Shown here: positions 53,145 through 61,755 of the stretch, in pieces
Position numbering within the stretch: position 1 is the first letter of the stretch
Layout of the letters: the number at the start of each line of letters is the position of its first letter
Source: Geodermatophilus sp. TF02-6
GTDB lineage: Bacteria; Actinomycetota; Actinomycetes; Mycobacteriales; Geodermatophilaceae
Direction of reading: 5' to 3'
Length of the DNA: 64,000 nt
Assembly (NCBI RefSeq): GCF_003319115.1
Contig: NZ_QOHF01000010.1
Location: 62,001-126,000, forward strand
Notes under the pieces: model-generated
What the model was told of the DNA's origin: nothing
The model's database searches: none
What the model saw: the letters and a program-made list of their open reading frames with translations, nothing else
Translations under genes and position numbers: made by a program

Positions 53145-54308
53145 ATGGAGAAGATCAACGATCGGCTGCTCAACTGGGCGTCGATCCTCGAGCCGACCAC
53201 CCGCCTGCAGGCCGAGCGCACCGCGTCGATGCCGTTCATCCACCCGCACGTCGCGCTCATGCCCGACGCGCACCTGGGCCTGGGCGCGACAGTCGGCTCG
53301 GTGATCCCCACCGACCGCGCGATCATCCCGGCCGCGGTGGGGGTGGACATCGGCTGCGGCATGATGGCCGTGCGCACCCAGTTCACCGGCGACGACCTGC
53401 GCGGGCGCGACCTGGCGGTCCTGCACGCGCAGATCTCGCGGGCCGTCCCGCTGTCGGCCGGCCGCTACAACAAGAAGCTGCGCGACACGGCCGCGGCACG
53501 GGTCGCCGAGCTGCGCGACCTGCCCGGGGCGGCGCAGGCCGACGCCGTCACGCCCAACTGGCCGCTGCAGCTGGGCTCCCTCGGGTCGGGCAACCACTTC
53601 ATCGAGGTGTCGCTCGACGAGGCCGACCAGGTGTGGCTGTTCCTGCACTCGGGCTCGCGCGGGGTCGGCAACAAGCTGGCGACCAAGCACATCCGGGTGG
53701 CGCAGGAGCGGACGAGGGCCCGGGGCGTCGACCTGCCCGACCGCGACCTCGCCTACCTGGAGGAGGGCGAGCCCGCGTTCGACGCCTACATCGAGGCGCT
53801 GCGCTGGGCGCAGCGGTTCGCCGCGCTCAACCGCGAGGAGATGATGGACCGCGTCGCCGACCAGGTGTCGCGCTTCCTCGCCGAGGAGGTCCGGCGCGTG
53901 CAGGTGGTCCAGTGCCACCACAACTACACCGAGCGCGAGGAGCACTACGGCGCCGAGGTGTGGCTGTCCCGGAAAGGCGCGATCTCCGCGCAGGCGGGCC
54001 AGTGGGGGCTGATCCCGGGCTCGATGGGCACGGCGTCCTACGTCGTCGTCGGCAAGGGCGACGTCGAGTCGCTGACCTCCGCACCGCACGGCGCCGGGCG
54101 CAACCACTCCCGCGGCGCCGCGCGGCGGCTGTTCACCCGGGCCGACCTCGACCGGCGCATGGCGGGCATCGCCTGGGGCCGCTCGGACGCGTTCCTCGAC
54201 GAGCACCCCGACGCCTACAAGCCGGTGGACGTCGTGATGGCCGACGCCGCCGACCTGGTGGAGGTGCGGCACACGCTGCGCCAGGTGGTCAACGTCAAGG
54301 GCGACTGA
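53145..54308 (+). CDS. rtcB: RNA-splicing ligase RtcB
   Basis: 387 residues. RtcB joins 2',3'-cyclic or 3'-phosphate and 5'-OH RNA ends using GTP and Mn2+. Motifs: VALMPDAHLGLGATVGSVIP, VGVDIGCGMMAVRT (metal Asp/Cys), QLGSLGSGNHFIEV, LFLHSGSRGVGNKLA (metal His), QVVQCHHNYTEREEH, GLIPGSMGTASYVV, and the guanylylated-His region SAPHGAGRNHSRGAARRLF. No archease or RtcA is in the window. ATG with AAGGA three bases upstream. Suggests repair of RNA cut by stress RNases such as the nearby PIN toxin. Confidence 0.95.
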   Translation: MEKINDRLLNWASILEPTTRLQAERTASMPFIHPHVALMPDAHLGLGATVGSVIPTDRAIIPAAVGVDIGCGMMAVRTQFTGDDLRGRDLAVLHAQISRAVPLSAGRYNKKLRDTAAARVAELRDLPGAAQADAVTPNWPLQLGSLGSGNHFIEVSLDEADQVWLFLHSGSRGVGNKLATKHIRVAQERTRARGVDLPDRDLAYLEEGEPAFDAYIEALRWAQRFAALNREEMMDRVADQVSRFLAEEVRRVQVVQCHHNYTEREEHYGAEVWLSRKGAISAQAGQWGLIPGSMGTASYVVVGKGDVESLTSAPHGAGRNHSRGAARRLFTRADLDRRMAGIAWGRSDAFLDEHPDAYKPVDVVMADAADLVEVRHTLRQVVNVKGD

Positions 54309-54351
54309 CGCAGCCGGCCGATGTCCTCGCCGCGGTGCTCGTGCTCTGCCG

Positions 54352-54393
54352 ATGCTCGTGCTCTGCCCATCACGGTGGGCAGAGCACGAGCAT
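54352..54393. terminator. Perfect 18-bp inverted repeat after rtcB
   Basis: Arms 54352-54369 and 54376-54393 are exact reverse complements around a six-base loop (TCACGG). A partial direct copy of the arm (GTGCTCGTGCTCTGCC) precedes at 54336. Likely terminator for rtcB, though the preceding duplication suggests a repeat element. Confidence 0.85.
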
Positions 54394-54418
54394 GCCGAGG
54401 ACGCCTGTCCCCCGCCGG

Positions 54419-54697
54419 TCAGGCCGGGCGGCCCGGCTCCGGCTGCACCGTGCCGAGGGCGTCGGTGTGGATGCTGCGGTAGCGGCGGTCGTGGAACAGC
54501 TCCGCGGTCAGGACCCGGCGGCCGGAGCTGACCACCGGGAACGCGGCCGCGGCGAGCAGAGCACCGACGCACGGCCCGAGCAGGTGGATCCACAGCGGGG
54601 GAACTGCCCGCTGTGCCAGGTCGGCCCGAAGGTGCGCGGGGTTCATGCTGGCCCCGGTGGGCGGCCCGCCCACGGGCACCAGCGCGGCGAGGGCGAC
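54419..54697 (-). pseudogene. Aquaporin/MIP C-terminal fragment
   Basis: Reads VALAALVPVGGPPTGASMNP then AHLRADLAQRAVPPLWIHLL and GPCVGALLAAAAF: the second NPA half-helix (here NPA in SMNPAH) and last helix of a glycerol/water channel. About 90 codons remain of the usual 230-270; the N-terminal half is absent. Confidence 0.75.
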
Positions 54698-54726
54698 CAC
54701 GGCCGGGGTCCAGCGGGCGGTGCGCG

Positions 54727-54866
54727 CCGAACAGCTCCAGGTAGCTCCAGACCACCGGGCACCCGAGGGACCAGCCGAGCACGGTCGCGTCGCGCAGGTC
54801 GAGGGCCTCCAGGACGTCGAACAGGTCGCGGGCCAGCCGCGCCACCCGGTAGCCGTGCCCGGGCTG
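54727..54866 (-). pseudogene. Alpha/beta hydrolase internal fragment
   Basis: GHGYRVARLARDLFDVLEAL followed by DLRDATVLGWSLGCPVVWSY and LELFGA: the helix before and the nucleophile elbow GWSLG of an alpha/beta hydrolase, flanked by unrelated sequence on both sides. Only about 46 codons; directly abuts the aquaporin fragment. Confidence 0.7.
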
Positions 54867-55034
54867 GCCGGAGGACGGTACGGCGGTCCAGCGCCCGGCG
54901 GGCCGCCGCACCGTGGCCGGCGGCCCGCCGGGACGCAGGCCCCCTCCAGGGCACCCGGTCCTCGCCTGGCGTGCCCTGAGCTGGCGGGGGACTCGGGGTG
55001 AGGGTCCTCCTACGAGGGGGGAGGAGGGGGTCCT

Positions 55035-55931
55035 TCACGGGGTGGGCGAGCCGCCGTTGGCGTTGAGGGTCTCGCCGATGACGTAGCTGGACTCGGGGCT
55101 GGCGAGGAACACGTAGGCCGGGGCCATCTCCGCCGGCTGGCCCGGACGGCCCAGCGGCGCCGACCCGCCGAACTGGGTCAGCTTCTGCTCCGGCTGCCCG
55201 CCGGCGACCTGCAGCGGCGTCCACACCGGGCCGGGCGCCACGACGTTGACCCGGATGCCCTTCTCGGCCACCTGCTGGGCCAGCGCCTTGCTGAACCCGT
55301 TGATCGCCCACTTGGTGGAGGCGTAGTCCAGCAGGATCGGCGAGGGCTGGTAGGACTCCTTCGACGCGGTGTTGATGATCGTCGAGCCCGGCGGCATGTG
55401 CGCGATCGCGGCCTTGCACAGCCAGAACATCGCGAACACGTTCGTGGTGTAGGTGTCGACGAACTGCTCGGTGGACAGGTCGGCGATGTCCTCGACGAAC
55501 TGCTGCCGGCCGGCGATGTTGGCCAGGATGTCCACCCCGCCCAGCTCGTCGACGGCGGTCTGCACCAGCTGCTGGCAGAAGGCTTCGTCCTTCAGGTCGC
55601 CCGGAACGGTCACGGCCTTGCGGCCGGCCTTCTCGACGAGCGTGACGACCTCCTGCGCGTCGGCCTCCTCCTCGGGCAGGTAGTTCAGGACGACGTCGGC
55701 GCCCTCGCGGGCGAACGCGATGGCTGTGGCCCGGCCGATGCCCGAGTCGGCGCCGGTGACGATCGCCTTGCGCCCGGTCAGCCGCCCGGTGCCCCGGTAG
55801 GTCTCCTCCCCGGCGTCGGGCTTGATGGGCATGTCCTGCTCGAGGCCCGGGCCCTCCTGGGTCTGGGCCATCTCCTCGGTCGGGCCGGGGTACTGCGTGG
55901 TGGGGTCCTGCATCGTGTACTGGTCGGGCAC
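55035..55931 (-). CDS. SDR oxidoreductase, YhdF/general-stress type
   Basis: 298 residues. Extended N-terminus (YTMQDPTTQYPGPTEEMAQT) typical of this stress-linked subgroup, then GRKAIVTGADSGIGRATAIA, NYLPEEEADAQEVV, ILANIAGRQQFVEDIADLS, catalytic Ser in INTASKESYQP and YASTKWAINGF (Tyr/Lys), ending ESSYVIGETLNANGG. NAD(P)H-dependent; substrate unknown. GTG start with GGAGGA six bases upstream. A relic of a second copy lies just upstream at 56114-56337. Confidence 0.92.
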   Translation of the reverse strand: MPDQYTMQDPTTQYPGPTEEMAQTQEGPGLEQDMPIKPDAGEETYRGTGRLTGRKAIVTGADSGIGRATAIAFAREGADVVLNYLPEEEADAQEVVTLVEKAGRKAVTVPGDLKDEAFCQQLVQTAVDELGGVDILANIAGRQQFVEDIADLSTEQFVDTYTTNVFAMFWLCKAAIAHMPPGSTIINTASKESYQPSPILLDYASTKWAINGFSKALAQQVAEKGIRVNVVAPGPVWTPLQVAGGQPEQKLTQFGGSAPLGRPGQPAEMAPAYVFLASPESSYVIGETLNANGGSPTP

Positions 55932-55989
55932 TGGTTCTCCTCCTTGTTGTTGGGTGGGGCGGCCCTCCTGCAGGGCCCCGCCGCCGGCT

Positions 55990-56034
55990 CCGTCCCGAGG
56001 CTCACCTCGAGTGTGCGAGGGGTGAGGAGGACGG
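55990..56034 (-). terminator. Structured 3' element (copy 3 of a repeat family)
   Basis: Short arms CCGTCC (55990-55995) and GGACGG (56029-56034) enclose a 33-base core with inner hairpin CGAGG-CTCA-CCTCG. Core aligns with 22703-22735 and 6852-6883. Lies between the SDR relic and the intact SDR gene. Confidence 0.6.
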
Positions 56035-56113
56035 GTCCTCTCATCGTGGGGGGCAGGAGGGTCCTCCTACTCGCCGAGCCCGGCGATGAGCCGGGGGGCG
56101 TAGCCGGCCGCGG

Positions 56114-56337
56114 TCAGCGGACGGCGGACAGCCGTTCGTGGGTGCGCCGGGTCGAGGCGTTGCTGACCAGGACGTCGATGCGGCCGAACGCCTCGACGGC
56201 CTCGGCGACGATCGCCCGGCAGTTCGCGGGGTCGGACACGTCGCCGGGCAGCGGTAGCTCTGCTCGTCGTGGTCGGGCCTGGGGTCCATGCGCGTCTCGG
56301 AGCCGGGCGGGGTCTGCTGCTGGTCGGGCCGGCTCAT
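56114..56337 (-). pseudogene. SDR gene relic with internal deletion
   Basis: ATG 56337 (GGAGAG upstream) begins SRPDQQQTPPGSETRMDPRP DHDEQSYR, the N-terminal extension of a YhdF-type SDR. It then jumps to LPGDVSDPANCRAIVAEAVE and AFGRIDVLVSNAS in another frame, skipping the whole NAD-binding TGxxxGxG region. The tail RRTHERLSAVR ends at 56114. A deletion of roughly 40-50 codons is implied. Confidence 0.72.
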
Positions 56338-56684
56338 GGGGTCTCTCCATCGGTGCGGGAGGCGTGCGCCACCCCGTCAGCGGCACCGCGGTGGTGTGTC
56401 GGGAGGGCGCCGATCGGGAGTGGACGGCGGTTCCCGCCCACCCGGGGACCGGGCTGCCGAGCGGGCGCTGGGACGTCGGAGGCAGGGCCGACGGCCACGT
56501 CCTGCCCACGCGGGCACGTGCTGAACCCATCCTCCGGTGCTTTTCCGCTTGGCCCGGGCGTGTCGGCCGATCGGCTGTTAACGTCGCAAACAGGTCGAAG
56601 ACCCGGCCTGACGTGGATGTCCGTGGGACGCCGTCAACCGGTTGGGTCCGTCCACCGGCCGCGGCGCCCCGGGAGGGGGACGTC
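56338..56684. other. Intergenic region between SDR relic and STAS gene
   Basis: About 350 bases. Near 56575-56592 an AT-richer patch (CTGTTAACGTCGCAAACAG) stands out and could be promoter sequence for the STAS gene. No gene seen. Confidence 0.4.
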
Positions 56685-57068
56685 ATGTGCCCATCTGCTG
56701 TCCCGGCGGTGGCCGAGGAGTACTCGCGCCCGCTCCTCGTGTCGATCGACCTGTCCGCCGGTCGGATCCGACTGTCCGGTGAACTCGACCGGGCCTGCGC
56801 CCACCACCTGGGCGACGCCCTCGCCGCGCTCGCCGGGAGCCCCCACCGGAGCTGGACCATCGACCTCACGCGGGTGACCTTCTGCGACGCCGAGGGCCTG
56901 CGGGCCCTCACCCGGGCACGGGACCTGGCCGGCAGCCGCGGGTGCACCGTCCGGCTGGTCGGCCCCGGCGCCACACTCGCCCACCTGCTGATCCTGGTGG
57001 ACCTGCACCACCTCGTCGCGGACCCCGGGAGCGGCCCGACCCTCGCGCCGGTGCCCAGACGCGGGTGA
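56685..57068 (+). CDS. STAS-domain anti-anti-sigma factor-like protein
   Basis: 127 residues. LLVSIDLSAGRIRLSGELDR and WTIDLTRVTFCDAEGLRALT are the two STAS strands around the site where RsbV/SpoIIAA-type proteins carry the phosphorylatable Ser; here the position reads C-D-A-E-G, so the usual D-S-S/T-G serine is replaced by Ala. It may therefore be a non-phosphorylatable or constitutive form. ATG 56685 with GGGAGGGG nearby upstream. No partner RsbW kinase in the window. Confidence 0.85.
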   Translation: MCPSAVPAVAEEYSRPLLVSIDLSAGRIRLSGELDRACAHHLGDALAALAGSPHRSWTIDLTRVTFCDAEGLRALTRARDLAGSRGCTVRLVGPGATLAHLLILVDLHHLVADPGSGPTLAPVPRRG

Positions 57069-57107
57069 CCCCACCCTGTGCCCGCAGGTCAGCGGTGGAC
57101 GACGAGC

Positions 57108-58223
57108 TCAGTGCGGGTGGCGCAAGCCGGCGGGACGCGGGGGGACGAACGTGAGCGCGGTGAGGGCGAGGACGGCCCCGATGGTGGTGTCGAGGGCGCG
57201 GTAGACCGCCGAGTCGGCCGGCGCCGCCTGGACCACCTGCAGGAAGAGGACGACGTAGCCGGCGATGAACAGGCAGTAGAGCCCGTAGTGGACCGGCTCG
57301 ACGGTGAAGGCGGCCCAGACCACGACGGTCACCGCGACGAGCAGGAGCACACCCGAGGGCCGGACGATCGCGGCGAACAGGCCGATGGTGAGGACGCCGA
57401 GCACGGTGCCGAGCCAGCGCTCGAGGCCGCGGCTGGCGGTGGTGACCCAGTCGGCCTTGAGGACGTTGAGCACGGTCAGAGTGACCCAGTAGCCGCGCAG
57501 GCCGGACAGCTGCAGGGCGACGAGCTGGGCGACGACGAGGCACGACGACAGCCGCAGGGCGTGCCACCGCGTCCGCGCGTCGGGGTGCACGAGCGCCCGG
57601 GTGGTGTCGCGGACCAGGCGTGCAGCCGGTCGGCGCCGGTGGTCCAGGGGCGCGGCGACGCGGGAGCGCAGTGGGGGCAGCAGGCGCAGGGCCCGGTGGG
57701 CGACGTCGACGCGCAGCACCAGGCCGAGCAGGATCTCCGCGGCGCCGCCGGCGACGACGACCAGGCAGAGCAGGACGGTCCGGACCGGCGGCAGCGGGAA
57801 GTGGCCGAGGGTGACGAACCCGACCATCGCCTGCACCCCGACGACGCCGGCGGCGGCCCCGCCCGCGGTGAGCAGCCCGGCCAGGGCACCCAGGCCGGCC
57901 AGGGTGACCAGGGCCAGCACGGGTGTGGGTGCGGTGACCGACCCGAGGAAGGCCGCGCCGGCGAGCACCACCACCGAGGTGGCCATCACCGCCCGGGGTC
58001 GGTCGAGGCCGCTGGTCAGCCCGACCGAGCCGGCGTTGACCGCACCGGAGGCGGCGGCGACGCCCACGCGCGGATCGGCGAGCGTGGTGGCCACGGCCAG
58101 CACGACGCCCACACCGACGGCGTAGCGCAGAGCTCCCCAGGGAGCCCACTGTCGGCCGTGCACGGTGCCGGCGGCCGCCAGGACCTCGTGACCCCGCGGC
58201 CGCTCCTCGGCGCTCTCGGCCAT
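57108..58223 (-). CDS. FUSC family membrane protein
   Basis: 371 residues from ATG 58223. Two clusters of membrane helices (AVGVGVVLAVATTLADPRVG ... TVLLCLVVVAGGAAEILLGL, and LSGLRGYWVTLTVLNVLKAD ... LALTALTFVPP) separated by a cytoplasmic stretch rich in Arg. GYWVTLTVLNVLKADW matches the YccS/FUSC signature (fusaric acid resistance-like). Probable efflux component; the substrate is unknown. Confidence 0.85.
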   Translation of the reverse strand: MAESAEERPRGHEVLAAAGTVHGRQWAPWGALRYAVGVGVVLAVATTLADPRVGVAAASGAVNAGSVGLTSGLDRPRAVMATSVVVLAGAAFLGSVTAPTPVLALVTLAGLGALAGLLTAGGAAAGVVGVQAMVGFVTLGHFPLPPVRTVLLCLVVVAGGAAEILLGLVLRVDVAHRALRLLPPLRSRVAAPLDHRRRPAARLVRDTTRALVHPDARTRWHALRLSSCLVVAQLVALQLSGLRGYWVTLTVLNVLKADWVTTASRGLERWLGTVLGVLTIGLFAAIVRPSGVLLLVAVTVVVWAAFTVEPVHYGLYCLFIAGYVVLFLQVVQAAPADSAVYRALDTTIGAVLALTALTFVPPRPAGLRHPH

Positions 58224-58480
58224 CGACGCCCCTGCCCGACCGGGGTGGTCGGTCCCCGGCGGCGACGCTAGTCGGCCTCCCGCACCCCGTCGAGCCGGCA
58301 CCCGTCCCCCTGCGCCCGCACCGCGTCCACGGCCGGGCCCCGTGTCGCCGCCCCGGGGACGGGTAGGAGGCCGCGGGGGCACCGCCGTCCGCACCCGTGG
58401 ACGGCGACGGTGCCCGCTCTCGCAGGTCGCCGAGCCACGAGCGCCACCGCCGGTCGACCCCGAGCCCGAGGGAGTCGTCG

Positions 58481-59323
58481 ATGACGGACACGGACAGCGG
58501 CCGGGTGGTCGTGGTGACCGGCGCCAGCGGGGGGATCGGGCAGGCCACCGCCGTCGCCTTAGCCCGGCGCGGCGACCGGGTCGCGTTGCTGGCCCGCGGC
58601 GAGAAGGGGCTGGCCGGGGCGGCCGAGGACGTCCGGGCGGCCGGTGGGACGCCGCTGGTCGTGCCGGTCGACGTCTCCGACGCCGAGGCCGTGGAGGCCG
58701 CCGCCGACCGGGTCGAGCGCGAGCTGGGCCCGGTCGACGTCTGGTGCGACGTCGCCTTCTCCACCGTGTTCGCCCCGTTCGACCAGGTGACCACCGAGGA
58801 GTACCGCCGCGTCACCGGGGTGACCTACCTCGGCTTCGTGCACGGCACCATGGCGGCGCTGCGGCGGGTGAAGCCGCGCGACCGCGGGGTCGTCGTCCAG
58901 ACCGGTTCGGCGCTGGGCCGGCGCGGCATCCCCCTGCAGAGCGTCTACTGCGGGGCCAAGCACGCCATCAAGGGCTTCACCGAGTCGGTGCTCACCGAGC
59001 TGAGGCACGAGGGCAGCAACGTGCGCATCACCCAGGTGTACGCGCCCGGGGTGGACACCCCGCAGTTCCTGGACTGGTACCTGGCGAGGAACGGCTACTC
59101 CGGCCAGCTGACCGAGGCGGACGACCCGCCGGACGCGCCGGTGGACCTCTTCTCCCCTGCCGACGGGCCGGACGGGCGCGACTTCGGTGCCCGCGGGCGC
59201 TTCAGCGACCGCTCGTGGAGCCGGGACCCGCAGAGCTGGGTGAGCCGCTACCACGGTGCGGTCGCCGCGCTCGCCGCCGCCGGGCTCCCCGGGGTGGCCG
59301 CGGCGCTGCACCGGGGTCGCTGA
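58481..59323 (+). CDS. SDR family oxidoreductase
   Basis: 280 residues. VVVVTGASGGIGQATAVALA (cofactor loop), DVSDAEAVEAAADRVERELG, VVQTGSALGRRGIPLQSVYC with active-site Ser, and CGAKHAIKGFTESVLTEL where the catalytic Tyr/Lys pair is Y-C-G-A-K. C-terminal APGVDTPQFLDWYLARNGYS then RDPQSWVSRYHGAVAALAAA. ATG with GAGGGAG nine bases upstream. Substrate unknown. Confidence 0.9.
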   Translation: MTDTDSGRVVVVTGASGGIGQATAVALARRGDRVALLARGEKGLAGAAEDVRAAGGTPLVVPVDVSDAEAVEAAADRVERELGPVDVWCDVAFSTVFAPFDQVTTEEYRRVTGVTYLGFVHGTMAALRRVKPRDRGVVVQTGSALGRRGIPLQSVYCGAKHAIKGFTESVLTELRHEGSNVRITQVYAPGVDTPQFLDWYLARNGYSGQLTEADDPPDAPVDLFSPADGPDGRDFGARGRFSDRSWSRDPQSWVSRYHGAVAALAAAGLPGVAAALHRGR

Positions 59324-59372
59324 CCGGCGCTCCCCGTGTCCCGCCGTCGACCCGACCGGGAGGAGCCCTCCG

Positions 59373-60119
59373 GTGACCGATCGCCCGACCGCCCGCCCGC
59401 CCCGGGGTCCCGGGCGGGCGCGGGCGCGGCCGGGCGGGGCAGCGGACACCGACCCCGAGGAGGTCGCCGGAGGGCGGGGTCGAGGTGACCGCCGGGCCGA
59501 CTCGTGGGTGCAGGCCACGGTGTCGCTGCTCGCCGGCGTGCTCGCGAGCCTGCCGCTGCTGCCCCTCGTCGAGACCCGGCTGTGGCCGCTGGCGGTCTGG
59601 GACGTCACCGTCGCCGTCTACCTGACCTGGGTGTGGCGGATCAGCTGGCCCTGCGACGCCGCGCGGACCCGGCGGCTGGCCAGCCGCGAGGACCCCTCCC
59701 GCCGGTCGGTCGACCTGCTCCTCTGGGGCGCCGCCCTGGTCAGCCTGGGCGGGGTCGCCCTGGCCCTGCTGGGGTCGGTCGACGCGCACAGCGGCGCCCG
59801 GGCGACGGCGATCAGCCTGGGGACCGCGACCGCGGTGCTCTCCTGGGCGCTGGTCCACACGCTGTTCGCCCTCACCTACGCGCGGCTGTACTACACCGGG
59901 CGCCCCGGCGGGATCGACTTCAAGCAGGACACCCCGCCCGCGTACAGCGACTTCGCCTACCTCGCCTTCACCGTCGGGACCTCCTTCGCCACGTCCGACC
60001 CGACGCTCACCGACACCACGATGCGCAAGGCCGTCCTGGCGCAGTGCCTGCTGTCGTTCGTCTTCGGGACGGTGATCCTGGCCGTGGTGGTCAGCCTCAT
60101 CCCGAGCCTCGTGGGTTGA
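59373..60119 (+). CDS. DUF1345 family membrane protein
   Basis: 248 residues. Four to five membrane helices; hallmark block FALTYARLYYTGRPGGIDF followed by YSDFAYLAFTVGTSFATSD and the final helix CLLSFVFGTVILAVVVSLIP. The family has K+-channel-like pore spacing in places but no assigned function. GTG 59373 with GGGAGGAG upstream. Confidence 0.9.
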   Translation: MTDRPTARPPRGPGRARARPGGAADTDPEEVAGGRGRGDRRADSWVQATVSLLAGVLASLPLLPLVETRLWPLAVWDVTVAVYLTWVWRISWPCDAARTRRLASREDPSRRSVDLLLWGAALVSLGGVALALLGSVDAHSGARATAISLGTATAVLSWALVHTLFALTYARLYYTGRPGGIDFKQDTPPAYSDFAYLAFTVGTSFATSDPTLTDTTMRKAVLAQCLLSFVFGTVILAVVVSLIPSLVG

Positions 60120-60148
60120 CCGCCGTCGGGGACGCCGGCCGGCCGCGG

Positions 60149-61117
60149 TCAGGACGACGGCGTCAGACCGCGGACCCGGTCGATGAGCTCGCGCTCGCAG
60201 ACCTCCAGGAAGCCGTCCGGGTCCGGGCCGGCGTTCTGCAGCACGACGTGGTCGAACCCGGCGTCCACGTAGGGCTGCACCTTCTGCAGGTGCACCTCGG
60301 GGTCGGGGCCGACGGAGAACTGCTGCTTGATGTCCTCGGGCTTGACCGTCTCGCTGGCGGCGGCGAAGTTGACCGGGTTGGGCAGCTCGCTCATCACCTT
60401 CCAGCCCGACAGCGCCCACCGGCTCTTGTCCAGGGCCTCCTGGACGGCGGACTCCTCGTCGGCCGCCCACGCCATCGACACCTCGGCGTAGCGCGGGCCT
60501 TTGCCGCCGGCGTCCCGGTAGGCCTCGACCAGCTCGCCGCGCGGCTCGGTGGCGAACAGCCCGTCGCCGCACTCGGCGGCCAGCACCGAGGCGTTGTGCC
60601 CGCCGCTGGCCACCGCGATCACCGGCAGCTGGTCGGGCAGGTCGAAGACGCGGGCGTCCTCCAGCTGCAGGTACTGGCCGTCGTAGGTCTGGTAGCCGCC
60701 CTGCCACAGCAGCTTGATGATCTCCAGCGCCTCGCGGAGCATCTTGTGCCGGACGTGCACCGCCGGCCAGCCGACGCCGACGACGTGCTCGTTGAGCCGC
60801 TCGCCGGCGCCGATGCCGAGGGTGAACCGGTTGCCGGAGAGGATCTGCACCGTCGCGGCGGCCTGGGCGATCACCGCGGGGTGGTAGCGGATGATCGGGC
60901 AGGTGACGCCGGTGGCCAGGCCGATCCGCTCGGTCCTCGCGGCCATGGCGCCGAGCAGCGACCAGGTGAACGCGCCGTGCCCCTGGTCGTCCAGCCACGG
61001 GTGGAAGTGGTCGCTCATCTCGACGAAGTCGAACCCGGCCCGCTCCGCGCGGACCGTCTGCCGGATGACCTCCTCGGGACCGAAGGCCTCGGTGGCGAGC
61101 TTGTAGCCGACCTGCAT
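60149..61117 (-). CDS. F420-dependent LLM-class oxidoreductase (FGD-like)
   Basis: 322 residues. Luciferase-like TIM barrel: VGYKLATEAFGPEEVIRQTV, ERAGFDFVEMSDHFHPWLDD, TERIGLATGVTCPIIRYHPA, LGIGAGERLNEHVVGVGWPA, VIAVASGGHNASVLAAECGD. Resembles F420-dependent glucose-6-phosphate dehydrogenase-type enzymes. ATG 61117 with GAGG nine bases upstream; a GTG at 61132 would add five residues. Divergent from the truncated SMP-30 gene. Confidence 0.92.
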   Translation of the reverse strand: MQVGYKLATEAFGPEEVIRQTVRAERAGFDFVEMSDHFHPWLDDQGHGAFTWSLLGAMAARTERIGLATGVTCPIIRYHPAVIAQAAATVQILSGNRFTLGIGAGERLNEHVVGVGWPAVHVRHKMLREALEIIKLLWQGGYQTYDGQYLQLEDARVFDLPDQLPVIAVASGGHNASVLAAECGDGLFATEPRGELVEAYRDAGGKGPRYAEVSMAWAADEESAVQEALDKSRWALSGWKVMSELPNPVNFAAASETVKPEDIKQQFSVGPDPEVHLQKVQPYVDAGFDHVVLQNAGPDPDGFLEVCERELIDRVRGLTPSS

Positions 61118-61212
61118 GGTCGTCGTCCTCACTGTCGGGGCGGGGGAACGGTGCGGCCCTGCCCGGGGGGTGCACGGGGGAAACGGCGCGCCGGGTCGGC
61201 GAGGACGGCGCG

Positions 61213-61701
61213 GTGACCGTCGTCGCCGAGGGGCTGCACTTCCCCGACGGGTCGGTGATCACGCCGGACGGCGGCACGCTCGTCGTCGGGGAGACGCTGG
61301 GCAACCGGTACACCGCCTTCGACCTCGGGGACGACGGGTCGCTGGCGAACCGGCGGGTGTGGGCGTCGCTCGGTCCGGAGGTGACCGGCCGGACCACCGA
61401 GGCGGTGCTCGGCCAGCTCGTGGTGGCCCCCGACGGCTGCGCGCTGGACGCCGAGGGGCACATCTGGGCCGCGGACGCGATCGGCAGCCGGGTGGCGCGG
61501 ATCGCCGAGGGCGGCGCGATCGTCGACGAGGTCGCCGCACCCGACGGGCTGGGCGTGTTCGCCTGCATGCTCGGCGGGGACGACGGCCGGACGCTGCTGG
61601 TGTGCTGCGCGCCGGACTTCTACGAGCACACCCGTGCGCCGGTGCGCGAGGCGGTGCTGCTGGCCACCGAGGTCGACGTCCCCCACGCCGGCCGGCCGTA
61701 G
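61213..61701 (+). pseudogene. 5'-truncated SMP-30/gluconolactonase-family gene
   Basis: From GTG 61213 the frame reads VVAEGLHFPDGSVITPDGGT, LVVGETLGNRYTAFDLGDDG, VVAPDGCALDAEGHIWAADA and LGVFACMLGGDDGRTLLVCC: the C-terminal half of a six-bladed SMP-30 lactonase. Coding-like sequence (ARRVGEDGAV) runs in frame for about 12 codons upstream without a start, and the N-terminal propeller half is missing. 162 residues against the usual 280-300. Most likely a remnant. Confidence 0.75.
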
Positions 61702-61755
61702 CCGCGGGTCTGCTGGGCCGGCCGCGCCACGGCGGTCGAGGACGCGTTGCGCCGA

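Noticed and set aside
54643-55034. Intact alpha/beta hydrolase gene
   Set aside because: Only the nucleophile-elbow segment is present; neither the oxyanion strand before it nor the acid and His after it can be found.
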